A DNA stretch of 64,000 nucleotides, taken from Psychrobacillus vulpis (GTDB taxonomy: Bacteria; Bacillota; Bacilli; Bacillales_A; Planococcaceae). Numbering within the stretch: position 1 is the first letter of the stretch; each line of letters begins with the position of its first letter. Positions 8,486-15,828 of this stretch are shown here, one piece after another. Below the pieces are notes generated by a model that was not told the DNA's origin, made no database searches, and saw only the letters and a program-made list of their open reading frames with translations. Made by a program: the position numbers and the translations under genes. The DNA is taken from positions 257,989 through 321,988 of the forward strand of contig NZ_VDGI01000003.1 of the NCBI RefSeq assembly GCF_006861825.1. Reading direction: 5' to 3'.

Positions 8486-8861
8486 TCCTCGGCACAGCTG
8501 GCGTGTCTTCGACTAATGCTTAACCCTCAGGAGTCGCCGCTTGTAAAGAAATCCATCTAGTTTAGAAGAATGTAATCATGCTCCGTCTATTTATTGATTT
8601 TACGGAGTACTTCCTTCTGCATTTATCGTGATAATTGTAGACATACATAGATGAGTCGAATCTTTTGAGCAAGTTTTTCTCTTTTTAGAAATAGAGTAAA
8701 AGAAGTAGTCATGCTATCTTTGTTTCGCTTACGATTCAAATGTTCGTCATTTTACTTATAAACAGCTGCAATTATGAATAGTTCCATATTAGTTGATTAG
8801 AGCGCAGGTGGCGACTTCTGCTGGAATAGCATTAGCATAAGGCCCTGTAGGAACGTAGTGA

Positions 8862-9074
8862 GGGCACTGAAAAACTGTCTATTTTACATTTCTAGAAAAT
8901 CGTTGAAAAAGGGGACACTCCAGCGGGAATAGCGTTAGTCGAAGACCCCGCAGCGAAGCGAGGAGACTGAGGCAACGCCCGCGGAAAGGGAGCCGTTTCA
9001 ACGATTTTCTTATTAATGGACTATTGGACAATCTCATCTGGCACCGTAGAATTATTGGGATTTTTTCAGCGCCC
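8862..9074. mobile_element. 213-bp insertion with GGGCACTGAAAAA ends
   Basis: GGGCACTGAAAAA at 8862-8874 and TTTTTCAGCGCCC at 9062-9074 are inverted repeats with one mismatch. The insertion sits in the middle of the GC-rich unit 8792-9139 and itself carries the GC-rich unit 8894-9010. Confidence 0.65.
8894..9010. repeat. 117-bp GC-rich unit, AGAAAATCGTTGAAA ends
   Basis: Perfect 15-bp terminal inverted repeats, AGAAAATCGTTGAAA (8894-8908) and its complement at 8996-9010, enclose the core CCAGCGGGAATAGCG...GAAGACCCCGC...GCCCGCGGAAAGGGAG. Relatives with the same ends are at 13396-13457 and split over 14826-15639. Confidence 0.75.
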
Positions 9075-9275
9075 TCAACGCAGTGACGAGGAGACTGAAG
9101 CCATGCCTGCGAAAAGCGTCCTACGTAACGGAAATCAACGGTATTTCTACGGTTACTCTTCTTATAAGGGAAGGGCGTCTTTTGCCCGGTTTTTCTTACA
9201 TTTCCCCTTCCTTTTTGTGGTAAGATATTACTATTATAATACGAATGTTAAGAATAATAGAAATGAGGATATTAA

Positions 9276-10277
9276 ATGGCACTAAAATTTATTGATGCTG
9301 AAAAACATATAAATGATACGATTATTTTTCCTTCGTTCAGTTTAGATGTTTTACCGAATGAAGTCGCAGCAATTTGTACAAGTGTGAACGTTCGGGAGCA
9401 GCTTATTGATATATTGCTAGGTACAAAGTTGTTATCAAATGGTAATATACAAAATCTTTCCGAAAAGAGATTAGCATTCTTTTTTCTTAACGATGGTCTA
9501 TATGAACGCCTTTCGGTGAATGAGTTATTGAAATTTTACCAACAGCTATATCAGTCAGATGAATCAACAGAAAATATTATTCGAATTGTACAATTGGATT
9601 TGAAAAAAAATAAAAAAATAAAAGACCTTACATACTCTGAAAAAAAACGAGCTCAGCTAGCATGTATTCTCTTACAAAATTCAGAAGTTTACATAATGGA
9701 AGAACCCGATCAAAATCTAGATGTTGAGTCAAAAAGGATATTCATATCAGTGCTAAACCAACTTCGATTAACAAAAAAAACGGTACTCATATTAACGAGT
9801 CATCTCGAAAGTGCAGTAACTGTTGCTGATAAAACATATCGGTTAGACGAAAAAGGACTTCACATAGTACAAACAGAGGAAGTGCAACAAAACGTTTCTG
9901 ATGTAGAGATAGAAAAGGAAGATAAAGGAATTCAACCAATTCGATTCGAGAAAATACCTACAAAAGTAAATGAAAAAATCGTTTTATTTAATCCACCTGA
10001 AATCGATTTTATAGAAAGTACAGACGGACAATCGTTTATACATATTAAAGGAGAAAATTTCCCTTGTAGTTTTACATTAAATGAATTAGAAGAACGGCTA
10101 TTACCATTTGGATTTTTTCGATGCCATCGATCGTATATCGTGAATTTACAAAAGGTCCGAGAAGTAATTACATGGACGAGAAATAGTTTTAGTCTTGTTT
10201 TAGAGGATGAAAAAACGTCTGTACCGTTGTCCAAAACAAAAATGGCGGATTTAAAAGGAATTTTGGGGCTTAAATAA
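9276..10277 (+). CDS. LytTR-domain regulator with a degenerate ABC-ATPase-like N-terminal domain
   Basis: A 333-residue protein. Residues 1 to about 200 follow an ABC-ATPase plan, but the Walker A region (AAICTSVNVREQLIDILLG) has no GxxGxGKS/T and the signature is LTYSEKKR instead of LSGGQ. A Walker B-like VYIMEEPDQNLD and a switch-like LTSHLE remain. Residues about 230-330 form a LytTR DNA-binding domain, with the hallmark FRCHRSYIVNLQKV. Known: LytTR domains bind paired direct repeats. Such a pair lies at 10281-10310, just before the ABC exporter at 10396. I infer a DNA-binding regulator of that exporter whose ATPase fold now senses rather than hydrolyses. The ATG at 9276 follows GAGG. Confidence 0.85.
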   Translation: MALKFIDAEKHINDTIIFPSFSLDVLPNEVAAICTSVNVREQLIDILLGTKLLSNGNIQNLSEKRLAFFFLNDGLYERLSVNELLKFYQQLYQSDESTENIIRIVQLDLKKNKKIKDLTYSEKKRAQLACILLQNSEVYIMEEPDQNLDVESKRIFISVLNQLRLTKKTVLILTSHLESAVTVADKTYRLDEKGLHIVQTEEVQQNVSDVEIEKEDKGIQPIRFEKIPTKVNEKIVLFNPPEIDFIESTDGQSFIHIKGENFPCSFTLNELEERLLPFGFFRCHRSYIVNLQKVREVITWTRNSFSLVLEDEKTSVPLSKTKMADLKGILGLK

Positions 10278-10280
10278 GCT

Positions 10281-10310
10281 CCATTCACCCCTAAAATAAC
10301 TCCTTTCACC
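10281..10310 (+). promoter_or_regulatory. Candidate LytTR operator (direct repeats 21 bp apart)
   Basis: CCATTCACC (10281-10289) and CCTTTCACC (10302-10310) are direct repeats differing at one position. The 9-bp half-sites have a 12-bp gap, which is the geometry LytTR dimers recognise on one DNA face. The pair sits between the LytTR gene and the exporter it should control. Confidence 0.6.
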
Positions 10311-10395
10311 TGAAATATGATGTTATCCCTCTAAAAATCTCTTAATCTAATGGTGTAGAAACGAAATGTTCAACCAAACAATTAGGAGGATGGTT

Positions 10396-11244
10396 ATGGA
10401 AAATGCAATTGAAGTAAAAGGTTTAGCAAAATATTTCTCAAATTTTAGAGCAGTGGAAAGCATCGATTTTCATGTGAAAAAAGGAGAGATTTTTGGATTT
10501 CTTGGTCCAAGTGGATCTGGAAAAACAACGACGATAAAAATTTTAACTGGTCAACTAGATCCAACAGTTGGAGAAGCATTTGTTTTTGGAGAAAAGGTTT
10601 CAAAATTAAAAAATTCGAATGCACGAAAACGCTTCGGTGTTTTAACAGATAATAGTGGACTTTATGTAAGGCTATCTATTTTTGATAACTTAAAGTTATA
10701 TTGTCAGCTATATGATTTGCCTATCTCGAAAATTGATGAAGCACTTGGTTTTGTGAATTTAAAGGAAGCTAGTAAAAAGAAAGTTTCCGAATTATCTAAA
10801 GGAATGATGCAACGGGTATTATTAGCAAGAGCAATTCTACATGAACCGGAGCTATTGTTTTTAGATGAACCCACTTCAGCTTTAGATCCTGTGAATACAC
10901 TTCACATATATGAAGGATTACGTGCATTAAATAAAAAAGGGACGACAATCTTTTTAACGACACATGACATGCATGAAGCGGATACATTGTGTGACAGAGT
11001 TGCATTTTTAAATAAAGGGAAAATCCAGCTAATGGATGAACCAAGGAATTTAAAAAAGCAATATGCGGATTCCACAATAACGATGGAGTTGACGAATGAC
11101 GAGCAAGTTACGATACGAAAAGATGCAGCAGGTGCTGAAGCAATGTATCAATTGATGATGGAAAATCGTTTAGTAACCGTACATTCCAATGAGCCAACAT
11201 TAGGAGATATTTTTGTTAGGGTAACAGGAGGAGAATTAGTATGA
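10396..11244 (+). CDS. ABC transporter ATP-binding protein (exporter)
   Basis: This 282-residue ABC ATPase is paired with the permease at 11241. Seen: Walker A GPSGSGKTT, Q-loop region, signature LSKGMMQR, Walker B LLFLDEPTSALD and switch TTHDMHEA. The start at 10396 is set by AGGAGG at 10384-10389, which leaves too little space for the ATG at 10390. The C-terminal 60 residues are typical of CcmA/NatA-like exporters. The last bases overlap the permease start (ATGA). It energises export of an unknown substrate, perhaps an antimicrobial or Na+ as in NatAB-like pumps. The LytTR regulator upstream suggests drug- or peptide-induced expression. Confidence 0.9.
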   Translation: MENAIEVKGLAKYFSNFRAVESIDFHVKKGEIFGFLGPSGSGKTTTIKILTGQLDPTVGEAFVFGEKVSKLKNSNARKRFGVLTDNSGLYVRLSIFDNLKLYCQLYDLPISKIDEALGFVNLKEASKKKVSELSKGMMQRVLLARAILHEPELLFLDEPTSALDPVNTLHIYEGLRALNKKGTTIFLTTHDMHEADTLCDRVAFLNKGKIQLMDEPRNLKKQYADSTITMELTNDEQVTIRKDAAGAEAMYQLMMENRLVTVHSNEPTLGDIFVRVTGGELV

Positions 11245-11948
11245 CATTTTCATGGAAACGCGTAAACGCAATTTTTCAAAAGGATTTAAAAGATTTCTCA
11301 AGAAATTTAGCTGTATCGGTTGTAGTTTTTTTACCACTTATTCTTGCACTATTTAATGGTCGTGCAGGGGAAAATACAATAACTGGGCATTTTATGACGA
11401 TTAATATTGCTTTTACACTTATTGCAACTTACGTACAATGCTGTTTAATAGCAGAAGAAAAAGAGAAAAATACGCTACGTGGATTGATGTTATCTCCTGC
11501 AAATACGTTAGAAATTCTTGCTGGTAAAAGCCTATTATCATTTGTCTTAACAATAATCGTAATATTTTTTAGTGCATACTTATCAGGATATAACCCACCT
11601 AATATTTGGATGATTTCCATGGCAATTATTCTATCTTCTATCTTTTATATTGGTTTAGGAACATTACTAGGGCTTGTTGCAAAATCAGTAATGGACTCAT
11701 CTGTTATCGTTCTTCCTGTTATTGGGATCTTTTCAATCGGATCTTTTGTTCTGTTATTGGTCGATAAATACCCAATCTTAAAAATTGCTGAATATTTGCC
11801 GAATGTCCAATTAATTGAACTAGCAGAAAAAATTGAGGTTGGTGCTGAGTTCTCTGAAGTCCTTTCAAACTTAGGTATTATTAGTATTTGGGTAATTGCA
11901 GTTATACTATTAACGATTGTTGTATATAGAAAACGCATGGTTGATTAA
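11241..11948 (+). CDS. ABC-2 type permease
   Basis: This 235-residue integral membrane protein has about six hydrophobic segments and no nucleotide-binding motif. It has the ABC-2 exporter layout: an N-terminal amphipathic stretch (WKRVNAIFQKDLKDFSRN), a first membrane segment at about 25-40, then a charged loop EEKEKNTLRGLMLSPA. The start overlaps the ATPase stop by four bases, so the two are translationally coupled and form one exporter. The substrate is unknown. A strong hairpin at 11985-12017 follows. Confidence 0.87.
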   Translation: MTFSWKRVNAIFQKDLKDFSRNLAVSVVVFLPLILALFNGRAGENTITGHFMTINIAFTLIATYVQCCLIAEEKEKNTLRGLMLSPANTLEILAGKSLLSFVLTIIVIFFSAYLSGYNPPNIWMISMAIILSSIFYIGLGTLLGLVAKSVMDSSVIVLPVIGIFSIGSFVLLLVDKYPILKIAEYLPNVQLIELAEKIEVGAEFSEVLSNLGIISIWVIAVILLTIVVYRKRMVD

Positions 11949-11984
11949 TGAATTGATTGTAAAACAAAATGGAAGACAAAGATT

Positions 11985-12030
11985 AGAAGAAACTTTAGAT
12001 CCCCCAAAGTTTCTTCTGCTTGTTTATTTA
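11985..12030 (+). terminator. Hairpin terminator after the LytTR-linked ABC exporter
   Basis: AGAAGAAACTTT (11985-11996) pairs with AAAGTTTCTTCT (12006-12017), a perfect 12-bp stem with a 9-nt loop. The T-tract is imperfect (GCTTGTTTATTT). Confidence 0.7.
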
Positions 12031-12112
12031 TAAAGGAGCTTTTTTGAATGAACTGTCCAATTTAATCCCTCAGATCAATAAACTTAAATGATCAATTAAA
12101 CGGGGGATAAAA

Positions 12113-13312
12113 ATGAAATTAAATAAAAATTTTCTTTTTTTAATGCTTGGCCAATCTGTTGCTAATATAGGAGATGTTTTTTATATAGTTAGCATCATCA
12201 GTATGTTATATCAATTAACTAACTCTGCTACTATATCAGCATTTGTACCATTTACAATTACCACAGCTATGTTTGTTTCAAGTATTCTGACACCTTTAGC
12301 TATAGGGAAATGGCGATTAAAAACTCTTTTATTAGGTTCCCAAATTGCCAAAACGATTTTATTGTTTGGTCTTAGTTTTTTTGTTTTATTCTTTTTACAT
12401 GAAGCGAATTATTATATCATCTTTTTGGTAATTGCAGTTATTGCATTTCTCGATGGATGTTCAAATCCAATTTTGCGTGCTTTAGTTCCTTACTATGTGC
12501 AGCAGGATCAATTAGTGAAAGCAAATAGTATTGCCGAAACAATTACACAACTGATTCAAATTGGTGCTTGGCTAGTTGGTGGTCTTTTATTACTACTTAT
12601 GTCTCCTATTCAATTAGTATGGCTCGTGATTGTCTTTTTTGTTCTTTCATGCATACTTTTAAGTTTCATTCAGCATGTGAATCATGTAGAAGAACAAGAC
12701 CAAAAACTATGGATACAGCTTACTCAAGGATGGAAGAGTATTGGAGCTACACCAGTATTGAAGAAAATTATTCAAATGGATTTTTTAGAAACAATTGCAG
12801 GAACTGTGTGGATTGCAGCAATTGTATATGTATTTGTCGAGCAGGCTTTACATGTTGGAGAGCAATGGTGGGGATTAATAAATGGTGCGTTTTTTGTCGG
12901 CTTATTAGTTGGAAGTCTATTTTGTGTAAAATTTCCGCAAGTAGTAGAGAATTATATGTACCAGTTTATTTTTCTTGGAGCTTTGCTCTGCAGCTTATTG
13001 ACTATACTTTTTGGTACTACAAGTCATCCCCTTATCGCACTAATATTGTCAGCAGGAATTGGAATTTTTGGGCAGCTCAAAAATATTCCTCAGCAAACTG
13101 TTATTCAAAGAAGTGTCCCAACTGATAAACTAGTAACGGTATATACCTCCATGGGAACTGTTACAATGGGTGTCTTTGGTGTTTCTTCTTTATGTATCGG
13201 GATACTAGCAGATTTAGTGGGAGTCAGAGCAGTATTTGTAATTTCAGGTTTGTTGCTTGCAGCAGTGAGTTTAATAGCATTTAAAAGCAAAAGCTTATTG
13301 ATGAAAATGTAA
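12113..13312 (+). CDS. MFS transporter (macrolide-efflux-like)
   Basis: This 399-residue protein has about twelve hydrophobic segments and the layout of the MFS_3/MefA-like drug efflux group (MLGQSVANIGDVFYIVSI at the N-terminus, DGCSNPILRALVPYYV around residues 118-133). It should be a proton-coupled efflux pump in the cytoplasmic membrane; the substrate is not predictable. The ATG at 12113 follows a GGGGG run. It has no obvious operon partner and ends at the hairpin 13344-13378. Family assignment is good, drug specificity is a guess. Confidence 0.83.
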   Translation: MKLNKNFLFLMLGQSVANIGDVFYIVSIISMLYQLTNSATISAFVPFTITTAMFVSSILTPLAIGKWRLKTLLLGSQIAKTILLFGLSFFVLFFLHEANYYIIFLVIAVIAFLDGCSNPILRALVPYYVQQDQLVKANSIAETITQLIQIGAWLVGGLLLLLMSPIQLVWLVIVFFVLSCILLSFIQHVNHVEEQDQKLWIQLTQGWKSIGATPVLKKIIQMDFLETIAGTVWIAAIVYVFVEQALHVGEQWWGLINGAFFVGLLVGSLFCVKFPQVVENYMYQFIFLGALLCSLLTILFGTTSHPLIALILSAGIGIFGQLKNIPQQTVIQRSVPTDKLVTVYTSMGTVTMGVFGVSSLCIGILADLVGVRAVFVISGLLLAAVSLIAFKSKSLLMKM

Positions 13313-13343
13313 TTCTTTGAAGAGTTGTCTAAAAAGCTAAAAA

Positions 13344-13387
13344 GTAGAGGGGGAACTTCAATAGTTCCCACACTCTACTCTACTTTT
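13344..13387 (+). terminator. Intrinsic terminator after the MFS gene
   Basis: GTAGAG-GGGAACT...AGTTCCC-CTCTAC stem followed by TCTACTTTTT. It lies directly before the short repeat at 13396. Confidence 0.75.
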
Positions 13388-13395
13388 TCATTTTT

Positions 13396-13457
13396 AGAAA
13401 ATCGTTCAAAAAGGCGATATCCCTGCGGGAGAAAGGGAGCCGTTTCAACGATTTTCT
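13396..13457. repeat. 62-bp internally deleted GC-rich unit
   Basis: The left end is AGAAAATCGTTCAAA and the right end TTTCAACGATTTTCT, the same terminal inverted repeats as the 117-bp unit at 8894-9010 apart from one base. Only CCTGCGGGA and AAAGGGAGCCG of the core remain. Confidence 0.7.
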
Positions 13458-13592
13458 TACTTATTGGAAAGCCCTTTTTTTCAATAAAAGAATTCTTGTC
13501 ATAATATCCTCACAACTTCTTACATAGTGGGACTTGTATAGTTGAAATGATTTCTTCTATCATTGTAGGAGACAGCAAGGGGGTTAGCGGAT

Positions 13593-14648
13593 ATGTTAAA
13601 CGAAGCAAAAGAATTTTTGAATATTTTTTATGAAGAAACTGGGCGACCTAATAATGAAATGCTAGATAGGTTAGTCGAAATCGAACAACAAATTAATAAA
13701 CAAGGGTTTTACGAGCAAACGACAGATGAACTAGAGTATGGTGCTAAAGTGGCATGGCGAAATAGTAATAAATGTATTGGTCGCTTGTTTTGGCAAAGCT
13801 TGCATGTTATAGATAAGAGACATTTGCGCACAGAGGAAGAAATTTTTGAAGCACTTCTAGAACATATACAGTTTGCAACGAACAAAGGAAGAATTCGTCC
13901 AACAATCACAGTTTTTTCACCACATTCCGTTCGAATTTGGAATCATCAATTGGTTCGTTATGCAGGATATGAAACAGAGAATGGAATAGTTGGAGATCCG
14001 GATTCTGTGACTTTTACGGAAATATGTGAGAATTTAGGATGGGAAAGTAAAAGGGGACCTTTTGATGTGCTGCCGCTTGTTATTCAAATGAGTGGCAAAA
14101 AACCGAAAATGTTTGATATCCCAAAAGAGCATGTATTAGAGGTGCCGATTCGTCATCCAGAATATAATTGGTTTGATGATTTTCAATTGAAATGGTACGC
14201 AGTTCCGATGATTTCAAGCATGAAATTAGAGGTTGGGGGTATCACTTATGCAGCTGCTCCATTTAACGGCTGGTACATGGGAACAGAAATAGGAGCACGT
14301 AATTTAGCGGATAGTGATCGGTATAATATGTTGCCATCCATAGCAGAACGTATGGGATTGAATACAAAATCAAATGCTTTACTATGGAAGGATCGTGCTT
14401 TAGTTGAACTGAATGTAGCTGTATTACATTCATATAAGGAAGATAGTGTTAGTATTGTCGATCATCATACGGCGGCGCAACAATTCAAACGGTTCGAGAC
14501 AAATGAGAAAGATGCAGGACGTGATGTTACTGGTAATTGGGCATGGCTCATCCCACCGATATCTCCTGCTACTACTCATATTTTTCATAAGCCATATGAT
14601 AATGAGAAGAAAACACCCAATTATTTCTATCAAAAATCGCCTTATTAA
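13593..14648 (+). CDS. nos: Nitric oxide synthase, oxygenase domain only (bacterial NOS)
   Basis: This 351-residue enzyme oxidises L-arginine to NO and citrulline using haem, tetrahydrofolate/biopterin and electrons from a separate reductase. Seen: the proximal haem cysteine in [10 protein letters not shown] (about residue 63), the substrate glutamate in [12 protein letters not shown], and the conserved tail [20 protein letters not shown]. Known: Bacillus NOS protects against oxidative stress and antibiotics. The length matches bacterial NOS, which lacks the zinc-binding N-terminal hook and the reductase domain of animal enzymes. It is flanked by terminators, so it is a single-gene unit. The GGGGG-containing ribosome site lies about 10 bases before the ATG. 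Confidence 0.96.
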   Translation: MLNEAKEFLNIFYEETGRPNNEMLDRLVEIEQQINKQGFYEQTTDELEYGAKVAWRNSNKCIGRLFWQSLHVIDKRHLRTEEEIFEALLEHIQFATNKGRIRPTITVFSPHSVRIWNHQLVRYAGYETENGIVGDPDSVTFTEICENLGWESKRGPFDVLPLVIQMSGKKPKMFDIPKEHVLEVPIRHPEYNWFDDFQLKWYAVPMISSMKLEVGGITYAAAPFNGWYMGTEIGARNLADSDRYNMLPSIAERMGLNTKSNALLWKDRALVELNVAVLHSYKEDSVSIVDHHTAAQQFKRFETNEKDAGRDVTGNWAWLIPPISPATTHIFHKPYDNEKKTPNYFYQKSPY

Positions 14649-14650
14649 AT

Positions 14651-14693
14651 AAAAGAGGAATTAGCAAAGAAATTTTGCTGATTCCTCTTTTTA
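14651..14693 (+). terminator. Intrinsic terminator after nos
   Basis: AAAGAGGAATtAGCAAA...TTTTGCTgATTCCTCTTTTT, about 17 paired bases, with a T-tract. Confidence 0.9.
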
Positions 14694-14865
14694 TAAAGAT
14701 AAGAAAGTATATAAAATTGATGGACTATGAACCCAGTCTTTATAGTACTTTTACTAGGATTAGTAATGACTTGTAAGGGCGCTGAAAGAGTGTCATTCCA
14801 GGGTTGACCAATAGTCCAATTAATAAGAAAATCGTTGAAACGGCTCCCTTTCCGCGGGCGTAGCC

Positions 14866-15335
14866 TCAGCCTCCCTTACGGGTCTGTTTTATTCTTTTCA
14901 AGGCCAAGTGTCCTGCTGGACAAACAAACATGCCTGCATCTTTATTAAACTCAAATACGTTATCATGCTTTCGGTTTCCTTGTGTAATAATCGGATGAAG
15001 TTTGGAGATCAGTTCCATCCTCTCTTTTTTTATGAAAGATAAATTGTCTCTTTTTCTGAATAAACTGTATCCCCAATGATTGTTTTGATTTTCATGCCCG
15101 CCTGTTTTGTTTTCTTGATTAATTCTTGTTATATTTCCCATCACTTTTTTCTGCGGTTGTAATCACCGCTGCAGTAATAATTCGTTCATCGCTCATGGCA
15201 AGATGTGTTTTATATCCAAAGAAAGAAGAATCCGCAGTTTTATGACCAACGCGTGCTTCGTTATCTGTTGAATAGGAAGGGGATAAATGTTCATGAAAAT
15301 CTTCTACAACTTCTTTGGATGCTAGTTGATTGGAG
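14866..15335 (-). pseudogene. IS1182-family transposase remnant
   Basis: Only the middle of the transposase survives, in at least two frames. The upstream piece (about 15335 to 15119) reads DNEARVGHKTADSSFFGYKT, the DDE-transposase signature of the IS1182 family. The downstream piece (about 15120 to 14866) reads EFNKDAGMFVCPAGHLALKR, also diagnostic. Both the N-terminal third and the C-terminus are missing, replaced by GC-rich repeat sequence at each side. It cannot be functional. It may mark the autonomous parent of the small insertions with GGSCACTGAAAAA ends; that link is inference. Confidence 0.85.
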
Positions 15336-15485
15336 GGGAAGGTGGCGACTCCAGCCGGAATAGCATGAGCTGAAGACCCTGGACTGAGCGTAGCGAAATT
15401 AATTTTTGCGACGAGCTTGCGCAGGAGCAAGGGAAGCGGCTGAAGCCATGCCGGCGGAAAGCGTCCGCCTGGAACGGAAATCAAC
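15325..15485. repeat. 161-bp GC-rich unit, GTTGATT ends
   Basis: GTTGATT (15325-15331) and AATCAAC (15479-15485) bound a core almost identical to the unit at 22469-22629, including the AT-rich island GAAATTAATTTTTGCGACGA. Both units are 161 bp. It is inserted in the IS1182 transposase remnant. Confidence 0.75.
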
Positions 15486-15691
15486 GATTTCCCAATAAAA
15501 AGAGAGTATGTGAACAACTTGTCATTCACCATACTCTCTATGAAATCTCTTGAAGGACTTTTTCAGTGCCCTCCCGTAGCATGGGGGTCTTCGACTAACG
15601 CTATTCCCGCAGGAGTGTCACCTTTTTCAACGATTTTTAAGAAATATTTCAAACGGGCGGCGGACAAATGACAGCCAAAGGATTACCGAAA

Positions 15692-15731
15692 AAGAGGGAC
15701 GGGAAGTGGCTTGCCACTTCCCGTCCCTCTT
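15692..15731 (-). terminator. Perfect 19-bp-stem terminator for the minus-strand MFS gene
   Basis: AAGAGGGACGGGAAGTGGC, a 2-nt loop, and its exact complement. On the minus strand it is followed by TTT, placing it about 100 bases after the stop of the gene at 15829-17031. A weaker outer pairing (ATTACCG/CGGTAAT) surrounds it. Confidence 0.75.
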
Positions 15732-15828
15732 AAAGCATATCCGGTAATAAGATGGCCGACATGCTGTCCAATGCACGCTAGAAACGATGAAGAGAAGATG
15801 CGGTTAATGGCGCACACGCATTTCTAAT

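Larger units (their letters stand above)
8139..8554. repeat. Three-layer nested repeat: outer GC-rich unit interrupted by an insertion
   Basis: The outer unit has 15-bp terminal inverted repeats (GGATTCCGTTACAAG at 8139-8153; its partner at 8540-8554 matches 13 of 15). Its two GC-rich halves (8151-8186 and 8486-8540) are separated by the insertion at 8187-8485, which itself contains another GC-rich unit. There is no credible gene here. Confidence 0.7.
8792..9139. repeat. Second nested repeat: GTTGATT-type GC-rich unit interrupted by an insertion
   Basis: The ends are GTTGATT (8792-8798) and AATCAAC (9133-9139). The left half reads GGTGGCGACTTCTGC; the right half ends with GCCTGCGAAAAGCGTCC. 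The halves are separated by the insertion 8862-9074. Uninterrupted members of this subgroup lie at 15325-15485 and 22469-22629. Confidence 0.65.
14777..15571. mobile_element. Composite insertion with GGGCnCTGAAA ends, containing IS1182 debris
   Basis: The ends are GGGCGCTGAAAGA (14777-14789) and TTTTTCAGTGCCC (15559-15571), the same kind as 8862/9074. Inside, in order: the right half of an AGAAAATCGTTGAAA-type GC unit (14826 to about 14880), the transposase remnant (14866-15335), an intact 161-bp GC unit (15325-15485) and a hairpin near 15502-15540 (GAGAGTATG...CATACTCTC). The left half of a further GC unit lies outside, at 15572-15639. Confidence 0.55.

Noticed and set aside
8100-9150. CRISPR array
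   Set aside because: The repeated sequences are long, GC-rich, irregularly spaced and nested in inverted pairs. There are no short direct repeats with uniform spacers and no cas genes.
15119-15532. A single 137-residue protein on the minus strand
   Set aside because: The frame fuses GC-rich repeat sequence to a fragment of IS1182 transposase, so it is described as a pseudogene plus a repeat.
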